A DNA stretch of 64,000 nucleotides from Bugulina stolonifera (taxonomy: Eukaryota; Bryozoa; Gymnolaemata; Cheilostomatida; Bugulidae): NCBI GenBank assembly GCA_935421135.1, contig OW285197.1:9340723-9404722 (forward strand). Direction: 5' to 3'. The position numbers and the translations under genes were made by a program. Under the pieces are notes generated by a model. The model ran no database searches, was not told the DNA's origin, and saw nothing but the letters and a program-made list of their open reading frames with translations. Each line of letters begins with the position of its first letter. Within the stretch, counting starts at the first letter, position 1. Shown one piece after another: positions 1-13,210 of this stretch.

Positions 1-1660
1 CCGATGTTCCAGATGCCAACACAGACGACTGTCATAGGCGTATAGTCTTACACATGTAACACAGTGGAAAAGTGACATACTGGCTATTAGAATTATGTAA
101 TAATGCCGTCACCAACCGACACATAAGTGAGACAACTGCATGAAATATTTAATGTAACTCTTTACACTATTTTATAGCCAGAAAGTAGACTAATGTATTA
201 TACGTATTACTTTATATTACACTGTATAACATCATAATATACTATCTGAGTATACAATTGTAGTTAGTGCACCGCTGTCATGTGTGCAGAGCAGCTTAAT
301 GGATGTGTGTTTGCACTCATGTGCTGCATTTGTTTGAGGTGTATGATTGGCTAAAAGAGGTAGCTGTAGCCATTTTGAGGTGTATAATTGGCTAACAGAG
401 GTAGCCGTAGGAATGTTGAGTCACATACAAGTTGTAAAATTTTAATCAGTTGCAAGCTGAGGTGGTGCTAGAGCCCTGATATCTTGAGCTTCTGGCCACG
501 ATCCGGGAAGGCCTAGCTAAAAGACCATGGTAATTCACCAAAGTAGGGTAGGCATCCAAGCCACCCCATTCACAAATTGTTTATGAAACTAAGGCTATGC
601 CTAATTGATCTCATCTAATATACCTACTAAAGGCACACCCGCGATTGGATAGTATGAGAGGTAGGGCTAGGGTAGGGCTAGGGCTGCAGGTGGACTTTTT
701 AAGCATAAGATATTATATCAGAATGGACTCAGCATTTGGATGTTTGTTTGAGATGGAGTGTGCACCATGTCCACCCATCAAAACTAAGGCTACAAGCATA
801 CATTGCAGCATAATGTGCCGTAATATAACTAGTCCCATAGCTGAGTGGAATATTTCACAGGCTATAGCAATCAAACGCGTGAAAGGGGTTATGTGACTTG
901 TATCTTTCATTGATATCTCTAATCAGATACCTACGTATATTTTGGGTCACTAAGTACAGGTTTAGTATGTATTCTAGCACCTGCTGCAGATGTATGTCCA
1001 CTGCATCCCCGTAGGATAGGGATGGGTCCTAATTGAAAATCATCATTGCTTTCGAATTTTATGAAAAGATTTTAGTGTCAGGTAATGATTTGTTTTCTTA
1101 TATTATTATTATGTATATGCACATGAATGTTATCAAATGCTTGCATTATTGTCTTAGGCCTATAGACTATCACATTGTTTGTTGAATCTTTTCATGAGAG
1201 CAGAGAGCCCATTACACATTCTGTATGTAGCATAGAGCACATAGCTTTTCTAAGAATTTTGTGACAGAATGTTGAAACTTGGTCAAACCATTTACCAGAT
1301 AATTTGGCAACGCTGTTATTCACATCTGGTAACCAAAAGAATCAACTGTACCACAAACAAAACGACAGGCCTGTATGCAGTATGAAACTTTAGAGAAAAA
1401 GTGATATATTTTTGTTAGACAACCGTCATACCTGGCTGATGCTATTTAATAGATGCAGTTTATACTAAACTCGCAGGATTGTCTCCTCGCTGAGGGAATA
1501 CTTTCTGCAATCACCACCATTTATCATTATGCCATTCTGGGTTATAGGGCTACTACTAATGGTTGCAGTGTGCTCAACAATTATGGGCTGCATGCATTCA
1601 AATGGACATAGCGTGGTAGTTCTTTGTAAGTCTTAGGTAATAATACACATAAACTCAATT
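1..1660. other. No gene recognised
   Basis: AT-rich sequence with scattered stops in all frames. I see no exon with a recognisable domain and no clear tRNA-like boxes. The open frames at 645-910 overlap each other on both strands and look like chance. Confidence 0.5.
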
Positions 1661-1664
1661 ACAG

Positions 1665-1908
1665 TTACATGTATGTGTACATACATGTATGTACACGTAC
1701 ATGTACATGTACGTACACATACATGTACGTGTACGTACATGTATGTGCATACATGTACGTACACATACATGTATGTGTACATAGATGTATGTGTACATAC
1801 ATGTACGTGTACATACATGTACGTGTACATACATGTACGTGTACATACATGTACGTGTACATACATGTACGTGTACATACATGTACGTGTACATACATGT
1901 ACATGTAC
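1665..1908. repeat. Alternating purine/pyrimidine microsatellite (TGTACATACATGTACG-type)
   Basis: About 240 bp consist almost only of the dinucleotide steps TG, TA, CA and CG in perfect purine/pyrimidine alternation. The right half is a regular 16-bp unit (tacatgtacgtgtaca) repeated about six times; the left half is more irregular. The array is its own near reverse complement, so open frames of Met/Tyr/Val/His/Cys/Thr appear in several frames on both strands and should not be called genes. Such tracts can form Z-DNA or cruciforms (established knowledge); whether this one does is inference. Confidence 0.95.
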
Positions 1909-1911
1909 CAT

Positions 1912-4701
1912 AGGAATAGGTAGTGGTGGGCATGTTTTCGAGCTTTATACATTTCACAGACGCTGATGGGGTCAATGTGAACAGTCCAAATGTCAGATCG
2001 GGAATATCATACTGTATTCGTCCAATACGTTGACCATGACCATGGCCATAAGAGATGACCTCTATGTTAGCCGCTATAAAATGAACAACTGTTACACCAC
2101 ACTCGAGAAAGTAGATCTAATCTGTAACTTGCACCAAGTCCGCAAATACCAGCAGAGTTGTCTTCTTTATCTTGCCTTAGATTGAAGAGGTGGTTCCATT
2201 GCATTTCATATCTGCAAGATGGCTGGTATTTCAACATCATGTTACAAAAATTTCCATAAGTAATTTAGGCTATGTAAATGATAAGCCCGCATATATTTTG
2301 ATCCAGAAGTTTTTTACCAAAGGTAAATGAATGTTTATATACAACATACCCCAATCATCTGGTACAATGTGAAAAGATGAACCACACACATCCACGTTGC
2401 TCTGTATTACTGGGCCTGCTTAAACTACAAGCAGGTTCCCTTCTCATGTGAATAGACATTACTGGTGTAACCTTGCATTACCATAAAGAATATAGATTAC
2501 CTACGATAATAAATGGTGTCATAACATCACCACCTAATACAAGTACGTAGAGTTCAACTGTAACAACTGGTATTTATTTTCCTACTACATACTTTACTCA
2601 AACAGACCATTGCTTGAGGTTGCAGGATGAATAAAATTTTTTGAAATGTTTTGAATTTGTTGTAATATTCTGGAACAAAATACTTTATGACTAACAAGTG
2701 CAGGAATACTAAAAATCTTGGCAATACAGTAATACTTTAGCATATCCATTGTGCTTATTTGATTTGCACTAATTCAAAAGTCGCAAAGATATACATTTAA
2801 TACAGTGAATCGCATGCAGAAAGGAGACAGCAGGTATATTGGCACACATGCAATTTTAAGTGCAGTAGTTGTTCATTCGGTCAAAATAAAACCGAAATTT
2901 TAGTAACCAAACAATATGGGCCGAGGGCATTTTAACACTTACTGAAATAAAATACATGTGTATATTTATATTCTAATCAGCCTGAGTAATCGACTGGGTG
3001 TCACAGTGTTATTGCCATGACACATCATAATTTGCTGACAATAAATCATGAACCTTATAAACTACAAAGCCAGGTGTGTGGAGTTCTTTAACTACCAAAA
3101 TTGATGTTAATATTGCCGTAGAGTTGTATTATAGTACATGTACATGTATATAATTATGAGATTCCTTGTTGAATCGTGCATGTGCATGTACATGTACATG
3201 TAGTTCTATAATGATGTTGAAACAATTTGGAAGGCTTAATCGTAGCACCAAGGCTATCCACTTTAGATATGGTTTTGCCTTCTATGGGGAGTTATCCTAT
3301 CTTATGAAAGAATGAGGGTCAAACAAATTAGATTCCCCCAAAGTAGTGGTACACAGTTATCATTCAGAGAGAGAGGACAGTCTTCAGCAAATATTTAGTT
3401 AAGGTGATGGGCGCTTAAGACAAAAGCATCATCCATGGATTGCCTGAACAGTGTTAAAACGATCTCTTACTGCCTCTCTCACACCACACATACCTATTAA
3501 TATTAACACAGTGTCATCACAACCTAAATTTTAGGCACAAGCCAATTTGCTAAAATATTATTTTCCGACACACATCCATCACAGAGCCGGGGCACACTGG
3601 CCTCATTTTCAGTGATAATTCACTTGAACTACTTATCAGACTTGAACCCTTGTGCTATACTTATGTCTACCTGAGTTATAACAGTGTGTATAATTGTCCA
3701 ATGGAAGTTATGTACCCCTAAAATGAAATAGGATAATTTGGATAAATAAAGTTGTTTTAGGTAGAGCATATTCCTGAACGTCACATAAATAAATAAGAAG
3801 TACACACTCCCTAGGGTTAGGCTAATAACACATTGACCAAGAATCGATCTTGTTTTATGAAGCTGCATTTCCTTAGTACAGGTTACCAATTATTTTTCCA
3901 AGAGTTACTTTGTCAACGTACATGTAGTATGCAATGTAGATACAACTGGTTTTATTCATGTAGTTTAATTACATGTATTTCAAAATGGGTGTGATCAGTG
4001 ACCCCAATTAAATTAAACTTGAAGTTATTTAAAATAACTGCAATGAATAAAAGTATACAATGTACAGTACAATCTTAGCACAATATACAATGTACATGTC
4101 GATGATCCATTATGCTATATTCTCTAAGTAATAGTCTGTTTGGCAAAATTATACAAATTCGATTGGCTAAATTATGCGATATGGAGCAGCCAATAGCTAC
4201 TCAGAACCAAAAGCCGGAGTGTCTGCCTATTCTATCATCCAGTCATTCTGTCACCAGAGAAATGTGTTCTGTTTCTCATGCTGACAGCTTGTTATGATAG
4301 TAATTAAAATAACTAGCTACAATAACTGAATAATCTGCCTGAGGCAATTTAGCGGGAGTTGGCTTCTCTTGAGCAGAAGAATTGCATATACAAGAGGTGG
4401 AAATCTGCAGCAACGTTGCTGTTAGGGAGTTACGATCTCTTTAGTTGTTTGCAAAAGATAACTATCTTTGATGGAGAATAAAGTTAGCGGAATATTCTAT
4501 TGCGATTAAAATAATGTTTTGATCTCAATAGAATACTACAATAATCCCGTAAGAATTGAGTTGTAACAGTAATGAGCAGTTTGCTGCAGCAACCAGCATT
4601 TACAAGTACTTCACCCTGAAGTAAACAGATTTTACATTGTACTGCTGTCACGTATAGCTTCCAAAAGTTTGCCTCATGACCTGTTACAGCTGTAATTCTA
4701 C
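1912..4701. other. No gene recognised
   Basis: AT-rich sequence with several ACATGTACATGT words (for example near 3136 and 3185). The plus-strand frame at 4112-4297 and the minus-strand frame at 3629-3889 show no domain, no signal sequence and no neighbouring exon in phase. Confidence 0.45.
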
Positions 4702-4771
4702 CAATCACAACCAGAAAACAGCACAGGAAGAAACACAGGTGTGAGTACTTGGAATGTGTTCTGGAGGTCAT
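4702..4771 (-). CDS. Candidate orphan signal-peptide exon
   Basis: On the minus strand an ATG at 4771 opens MTSRTHSKYSHLC, followed by a hydrophobic run (FFLCCFLVVIG), and reaches a GTAGAA donor at 4701-4696 in phase 1. Hydrophobic leader plus phase-1 donor matches the first exons of the WSC/PAN genes further right. However, it lies 3' of gene A on the same strand, and I found no WSC or PAN exon between it and position 1. It could be a leftover of a lost family member, the start of a gene whose other exons lie beyond the window, or chance. Confidence 0.25.
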
Positions 4772-5095
4772 TGTTTGTAAGTGACTCAAATCATGCAGGG
4801 TCTTGTGGGATAAACAGCAAATAGAGGTTCTCTTGAGAAGCAACTATCAGAACGTTTGCTGAAATTACTGTTTTATAATTCTCAAATTACATACACATAC
4901 AAACCAAGGAATCAGTGTGGATCAACAAACAAATAATGATTACATAATTAATGGCAAACTGTGTGATACTCTTAATGTGTAGTGAACGATATTAAAAATA
5001 ACGGGACGGCAAATATCACTCTACATACTTGAGTGAGTAAAAGTGTTGGATCATTATATTTGATTCAAAGAGTACTGGACATGCATTCGAGGCGT

Positions 5096-7802
5096 TCAGT
5101 CACATTGTAAATCCTTGCGTCTACAGTCTAGCACACTGACATCATGAACCGCAGTAGAGGAGCTACAGTCTGTTTGGTATGTTTCACAGGCTTTCTCATC
5201 TCCATGGTAACGGAATCCTAAACACATGACGTCAGAGAAGCAACTGAATAGACATTCAGATCTGCTTTGGATGGGTACCCTGGGTATCGACTTCACTTCT
5301 GACAAATTCCTGGTGGATACAAGGCAGCCATTTTCTGGTTTGTCTAATAAATACATGTACTTGTGAAATATTTATGCAATAACTACAAATTTGGAACCTG
5401 CTCACAAATATCATTCTTTTCTTCAACAAAAAATATACATGTCAAATATTAACATTATTCTACATATTATGACATAACAGTTGGTGAATTATACTGTTTT
5501 ACTCCAATTATCTAGTTTAAGTTTTTTGAAGGCGCCATTTTATTTGAATGGAGATGAAATTGTTAGGTGAGACAGACAGCCGCAAAAAGTCACATCATCC
5601 AGTCAAGAATTAGTGAGTGCAGTTGATCAATAAATGCTAAAACCCTAGTATATTATGTTAGACGGTAGTTTGAATAACTTGATTGTCCTTGAACAAGGTT
5701 TTGTGATGAAATCTCTTGTTTATTATACTGCTATGTGTAATTCAAAAATGCTCAGAAAGTTGTTCAAAGCAAACAATGGTTCCACTAGAATTATAGTATA
5801 ATAACAGAATTCAGAAATGTAATTGAGGAAGAAAACCAATAATCAATATCAGTATCGCCATCTCACTTAGCCTGTGTTCCTGCTAATAATATTTATTGTT
5901 ACAATGTTACAAGCATTAATTGCTACTCCCAAGCATTCACGTCACCTTCGACTATCAAACCCAGGTTGCTACTGAATAGATAAAAATTTTGGAATGTGCT
6001 TAATTCAATTTTGACATTGCTATGTTTCCTAAATGAATAAGAGACACATGTTGAACTGTTTAATCTTAATTGTGAGGAATTTTATGGCTTGTATCAACAT
6101 AAAATGAGTACAATCCTCTACAGATCAATGCAATCAAAAGTTAAAAAGTACGTAAAGAAACAGACATGATTTATTTTTGATATTGAGAAGCAACACGTAT
6201 ATTTTAATCCCGAAATACTGCATGCAGTTTAAGGCCATTTTGTATGTTTTGTGAAAATAAATTGGCCACGTACCCTTTCCCCTTCGCAAAACAACAATGT
6301 TTAGTTATTTTTTTTCTCTCAGCAATAAAGTTTTTGCAGGTTGAAAGGTATAAAAACGGTTCAAGAATATAATATGTACAAGTGAGGGTGAAGTTCAACT
6401 CTTTAACCAAGCACTGCAGCATTTGAAACCACAGAGCACAACGTAAATACTACTTGTATCTACTTACCTATTACTGTCTCATAAACGGAACTCTTCCAGC
6501 TGCTGCCACACTTTTGGAGAGAGTTACCAGAGCAAGCCATATTGCACTCAGTTTCTTCTAGTGCAGATGAATATCTGGCATAGTTCCCATTCCCGCAAAA
6601 ACACTGACTTCGAGCCTGTGATCCAGCATATCTGTACCCTGTAGAGATCAGCCAATGATGAATAGATGCATGTAGGCTAGACTGAGAACTACATGTATAT
6701 TATTATAGCCTATGGGATCTGTATTAGATATTATACTAAATAATATTGTAGATTCCATTAGGAAATAGAATGATTTTCAGAATGTGAAAGTTGAGTGCAA
6801 GGATAAACAATTTTATAATGAAAGTCACTGCTACAATAAATTTACACTCAAACGTAAAGTGACTGACCAAAAGCTGTTAAATCGAACAAAATCCTTAGAA
6901 ATAGCAGTTTCTCTTCATTCAAAGTCAACATCCACCCAAACTCTATGCATTCAAAACAATTACTGTCATAAATCAGAACATAATCAAATTTACATTGAAA
7001 CATGCACTAAAACAGCATATTATACTTTAGTATAATAATTGGCGCAAATCACCATTTTTCATACCAGTAAGTACACGTAGTCATAACTACATGCTGACCT
7101 AGATAGAATGCGGTTTTGTGTATGCTGTCACTAATGTCTCTTTTTACATAATATTAATTCAATGTCATATACCTAAAAGAAAGCCGATGCAGTCAATGTA
7201 CATCGTACTTTATTTCATTGGCTATCCGATTGTACTGTATTTGACTTCCTTTATGTAACTGTAAACTTATTTTGTCCCATATTACCAGAGCAAATCATAT
7301 CAATGGTGGAGATTTTATTCGTTCTATCTCTTTTCTCCTAAACCCTTAAAATCCAGATTTACAAAGCTTGCAATACACTTATTTCTACACTGGCAATCAG
7401 CTATCAGGATTTATGCTATATTGACTGGGTACTCTGTGTCTGCTATTCGAGTAGGAGTACCATCATGTACTCAGATTGTTAATTTGATAAATACTGTAAT
7501 TCAAGGTCACTAATATCTGGAAGACAGAAGGATCAAGGTGAGCAGCTGGTAAAATTTGTGCAGTTATAGCAGTATCTAACAAGCAAAGTAAAATTGAATC
7601 ATAAAATTGCATTTGGCAAGTGGATATTTTGATAAGACACACAATACTAATCTATAAGTACATACAAGCTCACCTCTTTCATAGCAATACAATGTGCATG
7701 TTTCTATACTCATGCCCAGTGTTAAGATAAGACGATCTCCATCTAGAGCCCGTTGCCCACCGTCTTTAAAACAGCCAAGATACTTTTTAGATATTCCTTC
7801 CA
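5096..7802 (-). CDS. WSC/PAN-like secreted protein gene A (5' end not found)
   Basis: Three minus-strand exons join in phase: 7802-7674, 6638-6468 and 5343-5096 (TGA stop). Exon 1 encodes the N-half of a WSC domain (KYLGCFKDGG, then CTLYCYERG). Exon 2 encodes the C-half (QCFCGNGNYA, CNMACSGN, QKCGSSWKSSVYE). Exon 3 encodes a Cys-rich PAN/apple-like tail (CLFSCFSDVMCLGFRYHG, CETYQTDC) ending DLQCD. All introns are phase 1. WSC domains are known putative carbohydrate-binding modules; a secreted lectin-like or matrix role is inferred. The first seen exon begins with two bases of a split codon (acceptor TTCACACAG), so a signal-peptide exon must lie upstream between 7.8 and 10.7 kb. I could not identify it. 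This gene has one WSC domain, as gene C does; B, D and E have two. Confidence 0.8.
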
Positions 7803-8821
7803 CTGTGTGAAAAATAAAAATGCAAGCTTTATTATCGTCACACGTGCAAATTTTAGTTTTAATTCGCAAAATTATTTACAACTTTACTGATGATGATTGT
7901 GGCTAGTTAATTGCAAGTTACAACTTCCCAATGAAAGCCGTAGTTATTCAACACTTCAACACAATGTGCGAGTTAAAGGTCTTTGAACTTTGCCAAAATT
8001 TAATGACAATTCAAGTTACAAGATTTCAATAACTACATGCATTTATATTTATATCATGATACTTTTTTATTAGTCCCAAAATGTTACTTGGTTTAACACA
8101 GCAGGAGTCATTAATTCTAGTGCGACACTTCTGCACATATCACTGGTACTATCACTGTGCTAAAATATGCTTACTTAGTTTAGTGAAGCGCTCCACTCTA
8201 CTTAATGCACATATGTACAGATAACTGTGCGCTGCCGCTAGTACATTAATTTTGCATTTGGGTAACTTACATGTATGGCTTATGGCTTTAAACATTTCTG
8301 ACGTAGATGCATAATTATGCTGAAAGTGACCTTATGGAATTTATTGTTTGTTAGTGCTGGGTGTGGGTAATTGATGAGTGCGGGTAGGAGTTATCTCGTT
8401 GTATTGGATTTGAGATACTCTATGCATATACATGTAGAATAAAGGAGCAGATATATACGATAGATGAGCAACGAGAAGCTGTCTCAGATGCTTGGTTGCC
8501 ATTGGTTGCCATGGTACCTTGAGCTGTTTGCAGTGCAACCCGAGGCCACTGCCATTACCTAATATTCAGTCAATAAGAAAACTAGAAACATATATATATA
8601 TATATGAAAAGGAACATTCATAATTGGAGCTGTTATATTTGACATTAACCAATCAACGCACGGCTTTGTGATGTCATGTCCGAAAAAGGGAGAATACGTT
8701 GATCTTTGTCTTGACCAAAAACTGTGCTGTTTGGGCCAAAATGAGGCTTCATTAACTTGAACTGAACAAGGAGCTTCACTCTAGTACTACATTGGCTGTT
8801 AATATTAAAAAAAAAGTAATC

Positions 8822-8879
8822 AATTCAGTTACATGTACAAGTAATGTTGCCTAGGTAACATGTACATATAACTGAATTA
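8822..8879. repeat. Imperfect palindrome around GTTGCCTAGGTAAC
   Basis: Arms aattcagttacatgtac and its approximate reverse complement (gtacatataactgaatt) flank the near-palindromic core GTTGCCTAGGTAAC. This gives a hairpin-forming unit of about 58 bp. No coding sense is visible. Confidence 0.7.
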
Positions 8880-9201
8880 ATGGCATACATGTAGGTTAAA
8901 AACTATGTTTCCATTATACAGTTCTTAACCAACAATAGCTAGTCAGTTTTACTTCCTACAAGTTGTGTAAGAAGGCTTAGGTCTGCAGAGATCAGCATTA
9001 TTTTTCACTAATTTGAGGTAGAAGAAAGGGGCTATGTGGCACAGAAGTATTTTAAAGCTAGATGATCTGTATAACACCACCATTAAAACCAAACCTGGAT
9101 CTGCAGAACTCTAATCCCTAGGCTATGGCTGCTTCCCACTATGGGACTACTCAGTACTGTCTTAAAATAAAGGGTTGAGAAAAAGCACAGCTAACAAGTG
9201 A

Positions 9202-9255
9202 TACATGTAGTATAGTCAGTGCAGATCTGCACCAACTATACTACTGGTACATGTA
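9202..9255. repeat. Imperfect palindrome centred on GTGCAGATCTGCAC
   Basis: The core GTGCAGATCTGCAC is a perfect 14-bp palindrome. Symmetry continues outward (agtatagt / actatact, then tacatgta on both sides), giving a 54-bp imperfect inverted repeat. Confidence 0.7.
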
Positions 9256-10715
9256 CACTAATAATATTGTAAAGTAGAAATTGAACTGACCTTTGCAATG
9301 CTGTGAGCATATCAGCATGAAATTTAGCCATGTTGATGCAGTTAATATAAAACTCATCACCATATTTATTGCAGTGCTGCTTCTCAAATAACTACATGTA
9401 TATGTACAAGTAAATTGTACAGATTATATACATGTAGATGTTATTGCTCTCACTAGATTATTACCATTGATTGGATGAGTAACTAATACGTAATTAAAAA
9501 ATTGATCATTTTCAAATGTTACCCAAACACTTTGGGCAAGTGGCCAACCAAGTACATGAATCTATGACTTTATTTTATAGTTATTATTGCTAATATTGAT
9601 TACTACTTAGCAAGATAAAGGGTGCTTAAGCAGTAAATGCTTTTCAACATTACTTTTTCAATTGGGTTCATTCATATACCTATAGTATTTTGCTTCATGT
9701 ACGTGTAGCCTTGCGTCATTACAAAACAACCACCCTCCTTGAAGTGATTATAATGTACATGTAAAGTCAATATACCCAGTAAAGGAGACACTTTATCCTG
9801 TACGTACTGCCAGATTAACCACATGAGTAGCCAGCCATATTATTATTACACTGGTGTCATTCTCATACATTTGGCACACTCAGTGTTGACTTTCTTTTTC
9901 CCACATTTTCATCCTGTCATGTTTGTTGAAAGGGAAATCGTTCACGTAGCAAGTATATTGATTAAAATACCTTTAAATAATATTACAATGTATTTTGAAA
10001 GGTAAATATCCAACTGATTTGGTTAATTCTAGGTCAATACTAATGAAAGATCATTTTTAGTTGTATTCATATTACAATGTACATGTACTATACAGCATGT
10101 TAGCATCACAGTTTATAGGAGCTTTGACAAAGGTTGTCAAGCGCAACTTCAAGTGTAATGTTGGAAATTGCTAAGCAGCACTGTGTTACCATGAACAGAA
10201 GTGTATTGATCAAGAACATTGAATTTCTAATCTGTTTGTTATTACTTATCTCATTGACTACAGTTATATAGTCTCAGGCATGATCCTATGTAAATATATA
10301 CTATTCCCCAAGCAAATTAATATCAATTATTTAAAGAAAATATTTTTCTGCTACTTGTACACTGCTACTTGTCTCACTGGAATTATGTGCACTCACGAAT
10401 ATAACAATAGTAACATGTATAGTTATATATATTAGATCTAATTGAAAATCTAGTATATCATGAATATTTATATTATTTGACATTTTATAACAGTCATGCA
10501 TATGCTTAAAAGCAGCACTTGAATAATTTTATAGCTTTATATTTTGTACTGAGGTTATACATATAAATATTCAGCAGCGCAATGTGGTATCAAAGAACAA
10601 AACAAAAGTTACCAAAAAAATAACTATCAGATTGTTCAAAATCCTAAATTTATTACAACTAACAAAGTTATTGTGATTAAATTCAAACATCAGCTCATGT
10701 GAATTACCCTGAACC

Positions 10716-13210
10716 TCAGGCACAGTCGGCATGTCGACATCTTAAAACATCGACATTGTTATACAAAATGCTAGAGTCGCAATCCCACTGAAATGTCTCA
10801 CATATGTTGTCGCCATAGTAACGAAATCCAGAACAAACATTGGTTACTGCAAAGTAGCAGCTGAATACACAGTCCGATCTGCTATTTGAGGAAGAGTTGG
10901 AAATTAAACCAAATCCAGAAATGTCCTTTTGATCTGAGAAGCACCCATCAGCCGGTTGTTCTACAATATGTATATGTTTTCATTTAAATTAAGGTAAAAA
11001 ATTCATATATACACCAACAGATGCTAAATTATATTGCAATAACTGCTACGGGAGCAAACAGAGAGCTTGAGTGAACAACAGTGCTTATAAGACAAGGTTA
11101 AATGATCTCATTCTGTTTGATACTTCTTTGTTTCATTTATTTCCGAAAGATGAAATATTATTAGAACTGGTAGAGCTAACTCTGACTTACCAATGTTTAT
11201 GGTATAAACAGACGACTGTTGGGACCCTCCACACATTTGGAGAGAATCACCAGAACATTTAGAGTCACATTCGGCATCTAAAACTCTTGGTGATGACTCG
11301 CCATAGTTATCACTGCCACAAAAACAGTGAGAACCGTTCTGAATACCAGAGTGCCTGTAACCTGTAAATTAGAGTATGTACTAGTAAATACGACTGTCAG
11401 TTACCGAAGGAGTGAGTATCCACTAGTATACGACTGTCAGTTACCGAAGGAGTGCAAATGGAATCTTTTACTTTACACTTATTTGATACATTATATAAAC
11501 ACCATTAAAATTTTACAGTGTCACATTAAATTTCATTTGCTTCTGAGCAATTTTACCGAAGCAGTTTCATATTGTTCCCATCTCCTATGTTTTGCATGTA
11601 GAAGATAATGTTATGTTTTGCTCCATAGTAAATACTCTACCTAACAGGTTATACATGTAATGTAAAATAAATTTCTCACTAGCAAACACTGCGAGGTATG
11701 TGCATGATTATAACAATAAACAACAGTATTAAAATCCTGCACCATCACCAAACCAACTATAGGCTACCTCTGGTATGGCAATGCAATGCGCATCTTTCAA
11801 CCGTCATCTGGCTCTGTAATACCAATGTTCCATTGTCTTCATCCCTAGCGACACCGTCGTCATAGCAACCAACATATTCAAGTGAGACACCACTAGCTGT
11901 GGAAAATTAACAATCAACTTTTAAAGCTGTTCAAGTGCCATGATAAAACTTATTAAAGTGTACCAATGCAAAATAATTTCTTCACCAGTATCGATCTAGC
12001 TAGGAACCTGTATTATGTGTCTTCATCTCTAATTTTAAACCGCTTTCCCAACTCGCTCCACTTACTTTGCATAGCAAATAGTCATCAAGCTACAGTCATT
12101 ACATCTATGCCAATTCAATTCAAATACACTATAAATTTTTAGTGTGGGTAGTGATGCTTAGAGTATTCATTTGTAATCTGCTTCTTAAATAATTCACTAG
12201 TTTTAAAATATTCTCACAACATGCCTACCAGTAATCAATCGGTACGCTTCTGTGGCTTCAGTTCCCCCACACGTCTGCAGAGGATCTCCCTTACAGGGTA
12301 GGGTGCAGTTATTAGATTTTTTTGCTGTCTTGAGGCTACCGCCGTTTGCGCATCTACAGTGTGTTCCATTCTTCAGTCCAAGGAACTGAAACCCTGCCAA
12401 CAATATTAGCTTGTCGTGTTTTAATTCTGGAGTATTATTCCTTGAGCAAGAATTCTATTGTAGCATGAAATAATTTGTTCGTTGCAAACATTTTTATTGT
12501 AACATTTCTTGTTGTAGAATGATGATAAGCATACAGATATAAATACATGTACATATATGTATATGTGGGAACTACATGTATATGATGTACAGGTATACAT
12601 CACCTCAACATGTGCATGCACATGCATAATATTATGTGGATGTACCTTTCTCGTAGCAGGTCTCCTGGCACTCTTGAACAGTAGCGCTTGTCATCTCTCC
12701 GTAATAGTATTCATATATTGGGTTAATGATTATCTCTAGACAGCCTGCATGCTTCACAGCTACTATAGCGCATTCCGCTACATTACAAAACAGAGATAAA
12801 GACTTAAAAACACCGTAGTAAGTCCACACTTCTGAAATTTAGAGCTACATGTAACTGCACACAAGCAATTAACATGATGCTAGTACATGTAGATAGTAGA
12901 AGTGATCGGATACCCACAACAAAGTCATGTATTTGAAGAACTATAAATGCCTAACTAGTACGTATTGAGGCTTCAAGTTGAATGCTTGGCTTAAATGTAC
13001 TGTAGGGTAGCAAAATACATTTGCCATCTTTACTACTGTACAATATTACACAAAGTATCTAGTCGTTAAAACTTCCATGTATTTTTAATTCTAACATGCT
13101 TACTGAATGTAATGCTATTTTACCTTACCCTTATAACTGTGATGTAGTAGAAAAAGAAGAACACAGAATTGTGAAAGTGTCAGAGGTATTACAACCTTCT
13201 CCATTGCCAT
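10716..13210 (-). CDS. WSC/PAN-like secreted protein gene B (two WSC domains)
   Basis: A complete six-exon minus-strand model: 13210-13129, 12777-12646, 12393-12229, 11896-11768, 11361-11191 and 10960-10716 (TGA). The exons sum to 924 nt, in frame for 307 residues. Exon 1 starts MAMEKVVIPLTLSQ and continues with a hydrophobic run (FCVLLFLLHHS), a signal peptide. Exons 2 and 3 encode WSC 1 (AGCLEII, CQETCYEKG; then HCRCANGG, CTLPCKGD, QTCGGTEATEAYRL). Exons 4 and 5 encode WSC 2 (EYVGCYDDG, CALHCHTRG; then HCFCGSDNYG, CDSKCSGDS, QMCGGSQQSSVY). Exon 6 encodes the PAN/apple-like tail (CVFSCYFAV, CSGFRYYGDN, CETFQWDC). Every intron is phase 1 and WSC exons are 129-171 nt, so each domain is a symmetrical, shufflable exon pair. 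No transmembrane segment follows, so secretion is inferred. A non-coding tandem duplication lies in intron 5, just 3' of exon 5's acceptor side. Confidence 0.88.
11380..11454. repeat. Two-copy tandem duplication, ~40-bp unit
   Basis: The segment acgactgtcagttaccgaag plus flanks occurs at 11380-11414 and again at 11422-11454, almost without change. It lies in the intron between the two halves of WSC 2 of gene B, directly upstream of the exon 5 acceptor in transcript sense. Confidence 0.85.

Larger units (their letters stand above)
7803..10715. other. Upstream region of gene A; hairpins only
   Basis: It should contain the first exon of gene A, but no convincing ATG plus hydrophobic leader plus phase-1 donor was found on the minus strand. 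A (TA)n run lies near 8590. Two imperfect palindromes, at 8822-8879 and 9202-9255, are listed separately. The plus-strand frame at 9823-10005 is hydrophobic but has no supporting context. Confidence 0.4.

Noticed and set aside
1633..1975. Five overlapping open frames rich in Met, Tyr, Val, His, Thr and Cys on both strands
   Set aside because: They are produced by the alternating microsatellite, which stays open in several frames at once.
8341..8538. Minus-strand frame beginning near MATKHLRQLLVAH as the missing signal exon of gene A
   Set aside because: The hydrophobic core is weak and no GT donor in the required phase follows it.
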